Shown one piece after another: positions 33,194-43,132 of a stretch of DNA of 64,000 bases (positions within the stretch are counted from its first letter, which is position 1; each line of letters begins with the position of its first letter). The notes under the pieces are model-generated. The model had not been told where the DNA came from. It saw only the letters and a list, made by a program, of their open reading frames with translations, and searched no databases. Origin of the DNA: Bradyrhizobium sp. KBS0727 (lineage in GTDB: Bacteria > Pseudomonadota > Alphaproteobacteria > Rhizobiales > Xanthobacteraceae); contig NZ_CP042176.1 in the NCBI RefSeq assembly GCF_005937885.2, positions 2,661,501 through 2,725,500 on the forward strand, in the 5' to 3' direction. A program made the translations under genes and the position numbers.

Positions 33194-33658
33194 TCAAAAT
33201 TGTATGGGTCGCATATCCTCGAATTCGTCATGGCAGGCGTCGCTGAATCCCCGCAATAGATCGATCGTGCCGTCGATGGCCATTTCGCGCAGTTCGACGA
33301 AGCTCTTGTCCGGTTCCAGATAGGCATCCAGAATTTTTCGGACAACGTCGTCGGCGTACTGGACCACCCTCTTCGAAGACACCGCCCGCATCGCGCTCAG
33401 CTTCGCATACAGGCTGACCAGGCCGGGAATGTCGGCTTTATCGTGCTGTAGCGCATCAATGTAGCATTTGGCGGCGTCCTCAATGAAATCCCTGTAAAGG
33501 GTCTGCCGGCGGCTCTTCTCGTGCAGAGCCCACTCGACGCGGACCTGGCTTCGGTGGTTCAGCCAGGCTGCCATTCCGCTAGTCAAGCCGCCGACGGCCG
33601 CACCGGTGAGGGCGGCGAGGGCGGAGATGATGGAGACGTCCACGGGTACGGTCCGCAA
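33194..33658 (-). CDS. Membrane-anchored hypothetical protein
   Basis: About 154 residues: an N-terminal hydrophobic stretch (ISALAALTGAAVGGLTSGMAAWL) followed by a charged helical body (RVEWALHEKSRRQTLYRDFIEDAAKCYIDALQH...). No domain was recognised, though similar short anchored proteins are common in Bradyrhizobium. The frame opens at TTG 33658 and a GTG at 33643 is also possible; neither has a good ribosome-binding site. Convergent with the FMN reductase gene. Confidence 0.6.
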   Translation of the reverse strand: MRTVPVDVSIISALAALTGAAVGGLTSGMAAWLNHRSQVRVEWALHEKSRRQTLYRDFIEDAAKCYIDALQHDKADIPGLVSLYAKLSAMRAVSSKRVVQYADDVVRKILDAYLEPDKSFVELREMAIDGTIDLLRGFSDACHDEFEDMRPIQF

Positions 33659-33699
33659 TCTGCTGCTGGGAGTGACAATTACCGAGGCTAACTATTGCG

Positions 33700-35031
33700 C
33701 TATGACGCGGACGAGTGCGGCCCTTCGGAAATCAGCCGTGAGCTCCGTTGTCCGGACAGATAGGACCAGAACCATTGCGTTTGAACGCGGAACCGGTTCT
33801 GAAGCTGCGGCAGCGCGAGCACATGCAGTGCGGCCCATATCAACCACGTCATAAAGCCGCTGGTTCGCGCATGACCGGCCTCGAGGATGGCAAAATTCTT
33901 GCCGACCACCGCCATATTGCCCTTGTTGCGGTATCGAAACGGCCGACCGTCCTTGCGTCCCCTGACACGGTTGGCGATCACGCGTCCGACGAAGCGTCCC
34001 TGTTGAATGGCGGCCTGCGCCACGCCGGGGACGGGGTGACCATCCTGCGTGATCGTGGCTGCATCGCCGGCCACGAACACGTTGGGTGCGTCGGGAATGT
34101 CCATGAAGGCACCAACGAAAGCGCGCCCGGCGCGGTCTGTCTGCGTGCCCAGCATTTTCACTACCGGCGAGGCGCTGACACCTGCCGTCCATAGCACGGT
34201 GGCGCTGGGAATCCGGGCGCCGGCCGCGATCACGCCCTGGTCGTCGACTTTCTCGACCTTTACGCCCGCCGAAACCTCTACGCCGAGCTTCGTCAGCCGT
34301 TTTGCGGCCTTTTTCGACAGCGACTCCGCAAAGGTCGGAAGAATGCGAGCACCGCCGTCGAGCAGCAGAATTCGGCTCTTGGCAGCGTCGATCCTGCGAA
34401 AGTTGTTGCGCAGGGTCACGGAGACCAACTGAGCGATCGAGGCGGCGAGCTCGACGCCGGTCGGGCCACCGCCCACCAACACAAAGGTCATTTGGCGAGC
34501 GCGTTCTTTCGGGTCATCGGTCGATTCAGCCAGTTCGAACGCACTCAGGATTTTGGTTCGGATCGTTTCAGCGTCGTTGAGGCTCTTGAGGCCTGGCGCA
34601 AAGCGCGCGAACTCGTCATGACCGAAATAGCTCGGCCGCATTCCGGTCGCGATCACTAGGAAGTCGTAGTCAAGTTTTCGGTTGCCGACGCCTGGGCAAA
34701 TGGTCTCGACGGTACGAGCACCGAGATCGACGCCCTTCACCTCGGCCAGCAACACGCTGAGGTTCTTCTGCTTCGCCTCGAGCTGACGGATCGGCGCCGC
34801 GATCTCGGCGGGTGACAAGACAGCCGTGGCGACCTGGTACAACAGAGGCTGAAAGATATGGTGATTGCGCCGGTCGATCAGCGTGATCTCGACGTCGGCG
34901 CGTTTTAGTGCGCGCGCCGCGGCGATGCCGGCGAAACCGCCGCCGATGATCAAGACGCGTTTTTTGCCCGGAACCGGCTTTGATGCCGGGGGCGCTTCTG
35001 ACGGGAACGATTTGGTCAGAACTGTAGTCAT
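33700..35031 (-). CDS. Type II NADH dehydrogenase (NAD(P)/FAD-dependent oxidoreductase)
   Basis: A 443-residue flavoprotein. The FAD motif is VLIIGGGFAGIAAARAL, the NADH motif is FVLVGGGPTGVELAASI, and ATPNVFVAGDAA-like DAPNVFVAGDAATITQDGHPVPGVAQAAIQQG is the flavin-end block typical of NDH-2. The C-terminal SGFMTWLIWAALHVLAL segment would attach it to the inner membrane. It passes electrons from NADH to quinone without pumping protons. ATG 35031 begins the folded region; an ATG-type start 42 nt upstream would add a poorly conserved tail. The cytochrome o operon at 37-42 kb could take up the electrons, but no direct link is visible. Confidence 0.9.
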   Translation of the reverse strand: MTTVLTKSFPSEAPPASKPVPGKKRVLIIGGGFAGIAAARALKRADVEITLIDRRNHHIFQPLLYQVATAVLSPAEIAAPIRQLEAKQKNLSVLLAEVKGVDLGARTVETICPGVGNRKLDYDFLVIATGMRPSYFGHDEFARFAPGLKSLNDAETIRTKILSAFELAESTDDPKERARQMTFVLVGGGPTGVELAASIAQLVSVTLRNNFRRIDAAKSRILLLDGGARILPTFAESLSKKAAKRLTKLGVEVSAGVKVEKVDDQGVIAAGARIPSATVLWTAGVSASPVVKMLGTQTDRAGRAFVGAFMDIPDAPNVFVAGDAATITQDGHPVPGVAQAAIQQGRFVGRVIANRVRGRKDGRPFRYRNKGNMAVVGKNFAILEAGHARTSGFMTWLIWAALHVLALPQLQNRFRVQTQWFWSYLSGQRSSRLISEGPHSSAS

Positions 35032-35137
35032 GGATGCACCGACGCTCTCTGGGGCAAGCCGCCCGATCAACATTGGTACAGCGGGGCTTCAAGCTATTCT
35101 TGGACCGCGCTGCGGTGCGTTGAACGATCGTGCCTCA

Positions 35138-36466
35138 TCATGCGGGGGGCATTGCGCGCTCGAACAGCATGCGCGGCAGGATCAACCCGAAGGTCATGGC
35201 CATGATGATCAGAAATGCGGTGGCGCCGCTCGTGACAATGCCTGTCAGGAGAGCCGGCGGCGCACTCGGACCGATCGAGACCAATTCGACGAGGCCGGTC
35301 GCGGCGTTGAACAGGAAAAAGCCCGGCATCAAGGAGACAACGGCGGAGAAGGCGACGGCGGCGAACGGCAGATGCAGGCGATCGACGACCGGCGTCGCAA
35401 TAACGCTGACAAGCATGCAGGCGACGAGCGCTCCGGTTGGCGCACTTCCTTCGGCGAGGGAAATCAGCGCCCAGCGCGCGGCATGCGCGACCATGCCGAT
35501 GGCGATCGGGAACGCCAGCAGGCGCCACGGCATCGAGAAGAAGGTGCCGAAGGCGGCGACGGCGCATCCTGCCGCAACCACGTCGACGAGCAGCGGCACG
35601 GGCGGAGAGGATTGGGCGATCGCGAGGTGCCTGCCGACCACCGTAAACCCGAACAGGCCGCCGGCGCAGATCAGTAGCACGATGACGCCGGCATAGGCCA
35701 GACGCGCAATTCCCAGCGCGATCCGCGTGCGAGCGAGGTCAATGGCGCCATTGAGGATATGCGGACCGGGGACCAGCACCATGCAGGGGCAGAACGCTAC
35801 CAACGCAGTTGCTACCGATAGCTGGAATCGGCTCGCGGCAGCGGCCACAATACCCGCGATCAACGCAGCGCAAAGCGGCTGGATCAGCGGGTTGTTGCTG
35901 AGACCGGACAGCCAGCGGCGGACGAGTGCGCCGATGGCGGCGCTGGCGGCGATCAGCACCAGGCTCGCTGCATCGAGCGTACCGAAAATGACGCCAAGCG
36001 AAGCCGCGCCAATGGCGGCGAACAGGGCGAAGCGTGGCGTGGAAGCAGGCGGGTGCCGCCCGGCCTGTTCAAGTGCGGATTGCGCCGCCTCGACCGGCAA
36101 TTTTCGGTCGCATATCCGATCGATCGCCGTCGTGACGGCCAGCACCCGGCCCATGTCGACGCCGAGCGGCTTGGCGGGAACAATTTGCGAGATCGGCGCG
36201 CCGTCGAGCTGGACGATGATTTCACCCCAGTAAGGTAGCACCTTGACCTTCACACCGAGCGCGCGCCCAAGCCGCTCGGCAGCGGTAACCGTCCGCTCTG
36301 TGGTCTGCCCATGAGCAAACAGGAGTGTGGCTGCCAGCGCGGTGATCTCTAATGCCGCCTCGCACGTCGGCGGCTCGGGACACGGTGCTTCCGTTTCCAC
36401 ACTTGTCAATTGCGTTGCGCGGTCCAGTAGCCAGAGCATCGCGTGCCTGCCGCGCTGCCGCTCCAT
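35138..36466 (-). CDS. Threonine/serine exporter family protein (ThrE-like)
   Basis: An integral membrane protein of 442 residues with both halves of the family: a DUF1212/ThrE part (LEITALAATLLFAHGQTTERTVTAAERLGRALGV...) and a DUF3815/ThrE_2 part after about residue 270. FCPCMVLVPGPHILNGAIDL is the characteristic central motif. About ten hydrophobic segments. It probably exports a small hydroxy amino acid or dicarboxylate. The start overlaps the end of the upstream small exported protein gene; ATG 36466 has GGAAG before it, ATG 36439 is an alternative. Confidence 0.85.
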   Translation of the reverse strand: MERQRGRHAMLWLLDRATQLTSVETEAPCPEPPTCEAALEITALAATLLFAHGQTTERTVTAAERLGRALGVKVKVLPYWGEIIVQLDGAPISQIVPAKPLGVDMGRVLAVTTAIDRICDRKLPVEAAQSALEQAGRHPPASTPRFALFAAIGAASLGVIFGTLDAASLVLIAASAAIGALVRRWLSGLSNNPLIQPLCAALIAGIVAAAASRFQLSVATALVAFCPCMVLVPGPHILNGAIDLARTRIALGIARLAYAGVIVLLICAGGLFGFTVVGRHLAIAQSSPPVPLLVDVVAAGCAVAAFGTFFSMPWRLLAFPIAIGMVAHAARWALISLAEGSAPTGALVACMLVSVIATPVVDRLHLPFAAVAFSAVVSLMPGFFLFNAATGLVELVSIGPSAPPALLTGIVTSGATAFLIIMAMTFGLILPRMLFERAMPPA

Positions 36467-36765
36467 CTTCCGCGACCCGAGGCTCCGGAAAGCCGGCCCG
36501 TGCCGGACGCAAATTTGTCATGAACCGTCACGGACGCACGGACGGAACCGGATCTGGCGACATATCCCCTGAATTTTACGAGATTGGGATGGGTCACAAC
36601 GCCGTCGGAAATATTGACGGTGAAGTTATAGGCGGGATCGCAGGTGCCCATTTGCGTCACGAAGACGAGGTCCCAGGAGCCATCATAGGCGGAGCGCGCG
36701 TGCGCCACAGATGCCGGGGTGACGAAGCAGACGGCTGCAATCATCCAGAACGAAAATGTCTTCAT
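36406..36765 (-). CDS. Small exported protein, 119 aa
   Basis: A secreted protein with a signal peptide ([22 protein letters not shown]) and a mature part of about 97 residues, [31 protein letters not shown]..., ending with a Gly/Ser-rich segment and [11 protein letters not shown]. Two Cys could form a disulfide. Proteins of this kind are common in Bradyrhizobium; I know no function. ATG 36765 follows GGAGAA. It shares a 61-nt overlap with the ThrE-like gene. Confidence 0.75.
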   Translation of the reverse strand: MKTFSFWMIAAVCFVTPASVAHARSAYDGSWDLVFVTQMGTCDPAYNFTVNISDGVVTHPNLVKFRGYVARSGSVRASVTVHDKFASGTGRLSGASGRGRWSGSAAGTRCSGYWTAQRN

Positions 36766-37111
36766 TGATAGTTCTCCGTTGGGCAAGGCGGCCGCTTCCA
36801 AGGCCAACGCAACAGACGTCGTTGATCAGCGTTGGGAAGCGGCGCGTCGCGGATATCCAAAACAAGGATCTCCTTTAAAAAGAGCTTGCGCAGCGCGCTT
36901 GTTGAAACGTGCTCGAACGATCCCAAATCGTGCGATTGCGACGCTGTCGTTGGACCTGAACTCGTCAGCCGACGGTTTTGAGCATGATTGGCCCCAAACG
37001 AGCAGCCGCGTTCAATCGCGAGCGAGGGTGGGGATGCATATTCCGTATCCACACTGCGGCTGTTCGAATGGAACACGACGCTTTCATTTTAAAAGAACCC
37101 GGAGCGACGAG
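36766..37111. other. Divergent intergenic region, 346 nt
   Basis: This lies between the small exported protein gene (minus) and the quinol oxidase operon (plus), and should hold the operon's promoter. No gene and no Fnr/FixK-type TTGAT-N4-ATCAA box was found. Confidence 0.4.
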
Positions 37112-38173
37112 ATGAACGTCAAATCCATTGCGGGCCAGCTTGGGGAAAGACGATCTCGCCTTGCGCTGTCGTCTGATTCCGTTCCTGCGCTGGCTCACCA
37201 TTGGCGTGTGTCCGACTTCATCGCCCTCACAAAGCCGCGTGTGATGATGCTTGCCGTCTTCACTGCGCTTGTGGGATTGAGCAGCGCTCCGGTTCGGCTG
37301 GCTCCGCTGTCCACCTTTGTCGCGGTTCTTGCCATCGCGGCCGGGGCTGCGGCCGCCGGCGTGCTCAACATGTGGTACGACGCCGATATCGATGCGGTCA
37401 TGACCCGCACTGCGATGCGACCAATTCCCCGCGGCAAAATCTCCCGGTTCGAGGCGCTGATCCTTGGCCTCTCGCTTGGCGGTTTAGCGGTGGTGGCTCT
37501 GGCCTTGGCGACGAATCTCACCGCGGCCGCACTGTTGGCCGGCACCATCCTGTTTTATGTTGTCGTGTACACGGCGTGGCTGAAGCGGTCGACGCCACAG
37601 AATATCGTCATCGGCGGCGCTGCAGGAGCGCTGCCGCCCGTGATCGGGTGGGCCGCGGCAACCGGAGGTGTCGGGCTCGAGCCGCTGGCGCTGTTTCTCA
37701 TTATCTTCCTTTGGACGCCGCCGCATTTCTGGGCGCTCGCGCTCAATCGCACCGATGACTATGCGCGTGCGGGCGTGCCGATGTTGCCGGTTATCGCGGG
37801 ACGCGCCGCAACGACGCGCCAGATCCTGATCTATAGCGGCCTGCTGGTTCTGGTCTCGGAGCTGCCTTGGGTACTGGGGTTCGCAGGCGCGATCTACGGT
37901 GTGATAGCCGCGATCTGCGGTGCGCTGTTCCTTCTACTTGCACGCCAGCTGAACGGTAGCATCGAGGCCGATCGCCGCGCGGCTCACAGGCTGTTCGTGT
38001 TCTCGATCGTCTATTTGTTCGCGCTGTTTGCCGGCCTCCTGATCGACCACGGAAATGGCTCGTTCTCGCCCATGCGATCATCGGATGGTGGCTGCGGCGT
38101 CCCGGTGCATGCCGTACGGCTTTCAGGCGCCGACCGCAGCGTGTGCCGCATCGTCAACTTCAGTGAGGTCTAA
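37112..38173 (+). CDS. cyoE: Protoheme IX farnesyltransferase (heme O synthase)
   Basis: UbiA-type prenyltransferase of 353 residues that converts heme B to heme O in the inner membrane. The Asp-rich motif is [15 protein letters not shown] and the second is in [21 protein letters not shown] and RPIPRGKIS are family blocks, with about nine hydrophobic segments. The C-terminal tail after GNGSFSP is unusual and not conserved. ATG 37112 follows GGAG. It lies 1 nt before the subunit II gene, so it supplies the heme for the oxidase encoded downstream. In E. coli this gene is last in the operon; here it is first. Confidence 0.93.
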   Translation: MNVKSIAGQLGERRSRLALSSDSVPALAHHWRVSDFIALTKPRVMMLAVFTALVGLSSAPVRLAPLSTFVAVLAIAAGAAAAGVLNMWYDADIDAVMTRTAMRPIPRGKISRFEALILGLSLGGLAVVALALATNLTAAALLAGTILFYVVVYTAWLKRSTPQNIVIGGAAGALPPVIGWAAATGGVGLEPLALFLIIFLWTPPHFWALALNRTDDYARAGVPMLPVIAGRAATTRQILIYSGLLVLVSELPWVLGFAGAIYGVIAAICGALFLLLARQLNGSIEADRRAAHRLFVFSIVYLFALFAGLLIDHGNGSFSPMRSSDGGCGVPVHAVRLSGADRSVCRIVNFSEV

Positions 38174-38174
38174 C

Positions 38175-39053
38175 ATGCGATACGGTTTGGTTGCCGCCGT
38201 CCTGATCGGAGTCGCGACACTCGGTGGCTGTACGGACGGCGTGCTCGACCCGAAAGGCCCGATTGCCTTCGCTGAGCGGCAAATTCTGCTCAACGCGCTT
38301 GGCATCATGCTGGCCATCGTGATCCCGGTGATCCTTGCCACGCTCGGCGTTGCCTTCTGGTTTCGTGCATCGAACGAGCGTGCGCGCTATCGGCCAAATT
38401 TCACATACTCCGGACGTCTTGAATTGCTGGTCTGGTCCGTCCCCGCGATGACGGTGCTCCTGGTCGGCGGCGTCGCCTGGGTCGGCTCACACGACCTCGA
38501 TCCGGGCAAGCCGATTAGCTCAACGGTCAAGCCTGTCAATGTTCAGGTCGTCTCACTCGACTGGAAATGGCTGTTCATCTATCCCGAGCAGGGGATCGCG
38601 AGCGTCAACAAGCTGGTCGTGCCGGTTGGCACGCCGATCAGCTTCGAACTGACCTCATCGAGCGTCATGAACAGCTTCTTCGTGCCTCAGCTCGGCAGCC
38701 AGATCTACACCATGTCCGGAATGGCGACGCGCCTCCACCTGCAGGCGGACCATCTCGGAACCTATGCAGGGGTATCCGCCATGTTCAGCGGTGAAGGCTT
38801 TCCCGACATGCGCTTTACGGTCGATGCAGTAACGGACGACGGATTTGCGCAATGGGTTCGCCAGGCCCGCGAAACTGGTTCGGCACTCGATAAGCAGGCT
38901 TATGCCGACCTGGTCAAGCCGAGCAAGGCGGTCGTGCCGTTCACGTATCGCGTCGTCGCCCCCGATCTGTTCAGCAGCATCGTAAACGCCGGCTTGTGCA
39001 CGCAAGACTCCTCTCTATCAACTTGTTCAACGTCGCAGAGGGCAGAGCGATGA
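38175..39053 (+). CDS. cyoA: Cytochrome o quinol oxidase subunit II
   Basis: A 292-residue lipoprotein: lipobox LGGC with Cys19, two membrane helices (about 35-60 and 75-100) and a periplasmic cupredoxin-like domain ([57 protein letters not shown]). The Cu-A ligands (two Cys, two His) of cytochrome c oxidases are absent, as in quinol oxidases. GTGAGG precedes the ATG. The stop overlaps the subunit I start by the ATGA quartet. Confidence 0.93.
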   Translation: MRYGLVAAVLIGVATLGGCTDGVLDPKGPIAFAERQILLNALGIMLAIVIPVILATLGVAFWFRASNERARYRPNFTYSGRLELLVWSVPAMTVLLVGGVAWVGSHDLDPGKPISSTVKPVNVQVVSLDWKWLFIYPEQGIASVNKLVVPVGTPISFELTSSSVMNSFFVPQLGSQIYTMSGMATRLHLQADHLGTYAGVSAMFSGEGFPDMRFTVDAVTDDGFAQWVRQARETGSALDKQAYADLVKPSKAVVPFTYRVVAPDLFSSIVNAGLCTQDSSLSTCSTSQRAER

Positions 39054-41038
39054 ATCTCCTTGGTAAGCTTGATTGGAACGCGATCCCCCTCCATGAGCCC
39101 ATCATCATGGGCGCCACCGGCTTCATGGTGTTGGTCATTCTGGCTGTTCTCGGATTCGTCACGGCGAAGGGAGCCTGGCTCTATCTGTGGCGCGAATGGC
39201 TCACCTCGGTCGACCACAAGCGGATAGGCGCCATGTATTGCATACTGGCGCTCGTCATGATGCTGCGCGGCTTCAGTGACGCGATCATGATCCGCGCGCA
39301 GCAGGCGCTCGCAGCCGGCGGTGCGCAAGGATATCTGCCGCCCGAGCATTTCAATCAGATTTTCTCGGCGCACGGCACGATCATGATTTTGTTCATGGCG
39401 ATGCCGTTCGTGGTAGGGCTCATGAACTTCGCAGTACCGTTGCAACTCGGTGTTCGCGATGTCGCATTCCCTACGCTCAACTCCGTCAGCTTCTGGCTCA
39501 CTGCCTCGGGTGCGTTGCTGGTCAACATTTCGTTGGCCGTCGGCGAGTTCTCAAAAGCCACCTGGTGGGGTTATCCCCCACTGAGCGAAATGCAATACTC
39601 GCCCGGCGTCGGCGTCGACTACTATCTTTGGTCGCTGCAAATCTCCGGTATCGGCACCTTGCTGGCGGGCATCAACTTCGTCACAACAATCCTCAAAATG
39701 CGGGCACCAGGGATGAGCTATATGCGCATGCCGGTCTTCTGCTGGACCGCGCTTGCCGCCAACCTGCTCATTATCGCGGCGTTTCCGGTCCTGACCGCGA
39801 CGCTCGCGATGCTGGCGCTCGATCGCTATCTCGGCTTTCACTTCTTCACGCTCGAAGGCCAGGGCAATCAGATGCTGTACTCCAACCTGTTCTGGGTATG
39901 GGGGCACCCTGAAGTCTACATCCTGATCCTGCCGGCGTTTGGCGTATTCTCGGAAGTGATGGCGACCTTCTCCGGCAAGCCGTTGTTCGGCTATCGCTCT
40001 ATGGTAGCCGCGACGATGGCCATCTGTATCCTCTCCTTCCTGGTCTGGCTGCACCACTTTTTCACAATGGGTGCCAGCGCGAACGTCAACGGCTTCTTCG
40101 GTGTCATGAGCATGATCATCGCTTTGCCGACGGGCGCGAAAGTCTTCAACTGGCTGTTCACGATGTACGGCGGCCGGGTTCGGTTCTCGGTGCCGGTGCT
40201 GTGGTCGATTGGCTTCATGGTGACTTTCGTCATCGGCGGCATGACCGGCGTGCTCATGGCGGTGCCCCCGGCCGACTTCCAGCTGCACAACAGCGTGTTC
40301 CTGGTCGCCCACTTCCACAACGTCGCCATCGGCGGCGTCGTGTTCGGCGTGATGGCGGGGTACAATTATTGGTTCCCCAAGGTATTCGGGTTCAAGCTCG
40401 ACGAACGCTGGGGCAAAGCCTCGTTCTGGTGCTGGTTCGTCGGCTTCTATGTCGCCTTCATGCCGCTCTACGTGCTGGGCCTGATGGGCATGACCCGGCG
40501 CATGCAACATTACGACAATTTGTCCTGGCAGCCGTGGTTGATAGCGGCGGCATTCGGCACCGCTATCATCCTTGTCGGCGTCGTTTGCCAGGTCGTGCAA
40601 CTCGTTGTGTCGATCCGTAATCGCGAGGAGCTGCGCGACGTGACCGGTGATCCGTGGAACGGCCGCACGCTCGAATGGGCGACGGCCTCGCCGCCGCCGG
40701 CATGGAACTTTGCATTCCAGCCAAGGGTCGCCGGACTGGACGCGTTCTGGAGCAGCAAAAGCCGTGCGCAAGCGACAAAGGACGAGCCGACGCCGGCGCG
40801 CAAGTACGAGCCCGTCGAAATGCCGAGTAACAGCGCCGCCGGCTTCGTTACTGCTTTCTTCGCAGTCGTCATCGGCTTTGCACTGATCTGGCACATTTGG
40901 TGGCTGGCCGGCGTCGGAGTGTTCGGCGCATTCATGACGTTGCTTGCCTTCTCATTCCGCCGTCAGAGCGAATTCGAGGTGACAGCCGAGCAGATCGCCG
41001 GGTTCGAACGGGCTCACCAGGCAGGAGTTGCAGCATGA
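39050..41038 (+). CDS. cyoB: Cytochrome o quinol oxidase subunit I
   Basis: Catalytic subunit, 662 residues, about 15 hydrophobic segments. Low-spin heme ligand His108 in SAHGTIMI, Cu-B ligand His286 with Tyr290 in WGHPEVYI, the HH pair in WLHHFFTMG, and the HFHNVAIGG block with the high-spin heme and second heme b ligands are all present. It reduces oxygen to water with ubiquinol and pumps protons. ATG 39050 lies in an ATGA overlap with cyoA, with GAGGG upstream. Confidence 0.95.
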   Translation: MNLLGKLDWNAIPLHEPIIMGATGFMVLVILAVLGFVTAKGAWLYLWREWLTSVDHKRIGAMYCILALVMMLRGFSDAIMIRAQQALAAGGAQGYLPPEHFNQIFSAHGTIMILFMAMPFVVGLMNFAVPLQLGVRDVAFPTLNSVSFWLTASGALLVNISLAVGEFSKATWWGYPPLSEMQYSPGVGVDYYLWSLQISGIGTLLAGINFVTTILKMRAPGMSYMRMPVFCWTALAANLLIIAAFPVLTATLAMLALDRYLGFHFFTLEGQGNQMLYSNLFWVWGHPEVYILILPAFGVFSEVMATFSGKPLFGYRSMVAATMAICILSFLVWLHHFFTMGASANVNGFFGVMSMIIALPTGAKVFNWLFTMYGGRVRFSVPVLWSIGFMVTFVIGGMTGVLMAVPPADFQLHNSVFLVAHFHNVAIGGVVFGVMAGYNYWFPKVFGFKLDERWGKASFWCWFVGFYVAFMPLYVLGLMGMTRRMQHYDNLSWQPWLIAAAFGTAIILVGVVCQVVQLVVSIRNREELRDVTGDPWNGRTLEWATASPPPAWNFAFQPRVAGLDAFWSSKSRAQATKDEPTPARKYEPVEMPSNSAAGFVTAFFAVVIGFALIWHIWWLAGVGVFGAFMTLLAFSFRRQSEFEVTAEQIAGFERAHQAGVAA

Positions 41039-41667
41039 ATGTAGCCGTCGCAATCGATCAGATCCCGCAAGACGCATTGCCAAGTGCGAGTGAAGCAGGA
41101 CCTGCTCCAAAGAGGATCGTGGTCGCCTATGGCTTCTGGATCTTCCTGCTGAGTGACATCGTCATGTTTGCCGCGCTGTTCGCGAGCTACGCGGTCCTCG
41201 TGCGCTCCACGGCCGGCGGTCCAACCGGCGCCCAGCTGTTCAATCAGGCTGCGGTCGCGATCGAAACTGCCTGCCTTCTCGTTTCGAGCTACACCTGCGG
41301 ATTGATGTCACTGGCCGTCAACTCGCGACGCCGTCTCGGGACTTATCTGGGGGCCCTGATCACATTCGCACTCGGAGCCACGTTTCTTAGTCTCGAGATC
41401 CGCGAATTCTCGAACATGATCGCCATCGGCGCGACGCCGCAGCGGAGCGCCTTTCTGTCCGCATTCTTCACGCTTGTCGGATGCCACGGGCTGCACGTCA
41501 CGCTCGGCCTGATCTGGCTGATCGTGATGATGGTGCAGGTGGCGGTATTCGGATTCGCCGCGAGGGTGCAGCGCCGCCTGCTGTGCTTCTCTTTGTTCTG
41601 GCACGCGCTCGACATCGTTTGGGTCGGGGTATTCACGGTGGTTTATCTGATGGGAGTGAGCCCATGA
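41035..41667 (+). CDS. cyoC: Cytochrome o quinol oxidase subunit III
   Basis: A 210-residue membrane subunit with five helices. [23 protein letters not shown], the conserved helix [40 protein letters not shown], and [21 protein letters not shown] are the family blocks. It supports assembly and proton pumping. The start lies in an ATGA overlap with cyoB, the stop in an ATGA overlap with cyoD. Confidence 0.94.
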   Translation: MNVAVAIDQIPQDALPSASEAGPAPKRIVVAYGFWIFLLSDIVMFAALFASYAVLVRSTAGGPTGAQLFNQAAVAIETACLLVSSYTCGLMSLAVNSRRRLGTYLGALITFALGATFLSLEIREFSNMIAIGATPQRSAFLSAFFTLVGCHGLHVTLGLIWLIVMMVQVAVFGFAARVQRRLLCFSLFWHALDIVWVGVFTVVYLMGVSP

Positions 41668-42059
41668 CCGACACTCAATACGAACGCGCACCCGGAGACA
41701 GGCCGAGCCGCGAGATGGAAGCGTCGGCTCCATCCGAGTTTCTTATCTACACGATTGGCCTATTTGTGGCGGTTGTTCTCACGGCCACGTCGTTCTGGGT
41801 TGCAAACACGACACTGATCTGGCCAGGGGGCGTATTTCTCGGGCTCGCTGTCCTCGCCATTGCCCAGATGGGCATTCACCTCGTGTTTTTCCTGCACATC
41901 TCCAGCGGGCCGGAAAGCACCAACAACGTGCTCGCGCTCGCCTTTGGCGTTCTCATCGTATTCGTCGTGGTCGCCGGCACCATGTGGATCGTGGCAGATA
42001 TGAACGCGAACATGATGATGCCGTCGGGCGCGCCGATGAGCATGAGGATGCAACATTGA
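41664..42059 (+). CDS. cyoD: Cytochrome o quinol oxidase subunit IV
   Basis: A 131-residue protein with three membrane helices (FLIYTIGLFVAVVLTATSFWV, GGVFLGLAVLAIAQMGIHLVFFLH, ALAFGVLIVFVVVAGTMWIV), as in CyoD. MGIHLVFFLHI is the typical motif. It ends in a Met-rich tail (MNANMMMPSGAPMSMRMQH), which might bind copper or merely be flexible. Last gene of the oxidase operon; no SURF1-like gene follows. Confidence 0.93.
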   Translation: MTDTQYERAPGDRPSREMEASAPSEFLIYTIGLFVAVVLTATSFWVANTTLIWPGGVFLGLAVLAIAQMGIHLVFFLHISSGPESTNNVLALAFGVLIVFVVVAGTMWIVADMNANMMMPSGAPMSMRMQH

Positions 42060-42205
42060 AGGGTAGCCGATTTCGCATCAACGACGGCTGCGCACGAACC
42101 ACCAAACCGTCACACGTTCGTCCAAGCGTTGGCAACAACACCAACGATAGCATTTCATGTTGAGGTAATGCGCGGCGGATACGCCACTGGCGGTGGGGAC
42201 GAAAA

Positions 42206-43006
42206 ATGCTGAAGGGATTCACGGCGCCTCGATCTCCTTTGAGCGCGGCCGCCTTGGTCCCGTCGCCGCCCTGGCATTTCGCAGGTGATGTCCTGGCGGT
42301 GGAATTCTGGAACGATCCTGATGTATCGCTCCATATTCTTCCAGCCGGTGTCGAGCTTGACAGGGAACGTCCAGGTCACTCCGTCGCGCTGTTCACGGAC
42401 TACCAGTTCACGGCGCAGAACGACGAGCACCTGGATCCTGCCAGGTACCAGTGTCGCGGCTTCAGTGTCCTGCTCGACGCGATATGGAAAGGGACACCAA
42501 TAGCGTGGTGTCCCTATTGCTACGTCGACAACGATGCTGCGTTGATGAGGGGCTGGATTCAGGGCTATCCGAGAAAGCTCGGGACGATACACCAGACTCG
42601 TACGTTCGCCACCATGAGCGCTGCTTCGGCGCCACTCGTGCATGATGGCAGGTTCTCGGCCTGTATGTCGGCTCACGGCCGCTTGCTGGTGCAAGCCCGC
42701 GTTACCCTGCACGGAAAGGCCGATCGGCTGGTTGGCCTGCTCGATCGCCGGATTGTCGGACGGCGATATTTTCCGCGGCTCTCTGCCGGCATGCACGACA
42801 AGCCGGCCGTCGATGAACTCGTTCGATGTGTCTCGAACCATCTCCGGATTGCGAACATCTGGAGCGGCGCGGGCGAGCTCAATTTTCCGGAGGCCTATGG
42901 CGAAGAGCTGGAAATGCTGGGGCCGCTGAAGGTGGGGCGCGGATATCGCTTCTCGTTTTCCTATTCCGTCACCGATATCGAGATTCTGGCCGACCTTACC
43001 GCCTAG
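42206..43006 (+). CDS. Acetoacetate decarboxylase-like protein, Schiff-base Lys replaced
   Basis: An ADC-fold protein of 266 residues. The active-site segment reads GYPRKLG (Arg123, Lys124), where decarboxylating members have PKK with the first Lys as Schiff base and the second tuning its pKa. Other blocks are shared with the paralog just downstream (PPWHFAGDV, CPYCYVDNDAAL, FPRLSAGMHDKPAVDELV, GELNFPEAYGEEL). It may have lost decarboxylase activity, use Lys124, or do another reaction on the ADC scaffold. The ATG lies after GGGGACGAAAA. It follows the oxidase operon by 146 nt. Confidence 0.85.
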   Translation: MLKGFTAPRSPLSAAALVPSPPWHFAGDVLAVEFWNDPDVSLHILPAGVELDRERPGHSVALFTDYQFTAQNDEHLDPARYQCRGFSVLLDAIWKGTPIAWCPYCYVDNDAALMRGWIQGYPRKLGTIHQTRTFATMSAASAPLVHDGRFSACMSAHGRLLVQARVTLHGKADRLVGLLDRRIVGRRYFPRLSAGMHDKPAVDELVRCVSNHLRIANIWSGAGELNFPEAYGEELEMLGPLKVGRGYRFSFSYSVTDIEILADLTA

Positions 43007-43132
43007 CCGTCGCGGCGGCTCCCAACGTTTTGGTTTCGCGGCAGGAATAAACAAGTCGACGCACTTCAAGCAAATCAATTGCGGCTGGTTTCGGTAGCAT
43101 CTTCACCGATAGTGATGCATCGGAAAACGGGA

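Noticed and set aside
39551..40894. 447-codon open frame antisense to cyoB
   Set aside because: Shadow of a strongly conserved gene; the product is His/Asp/Arg-rich without a fold signature.
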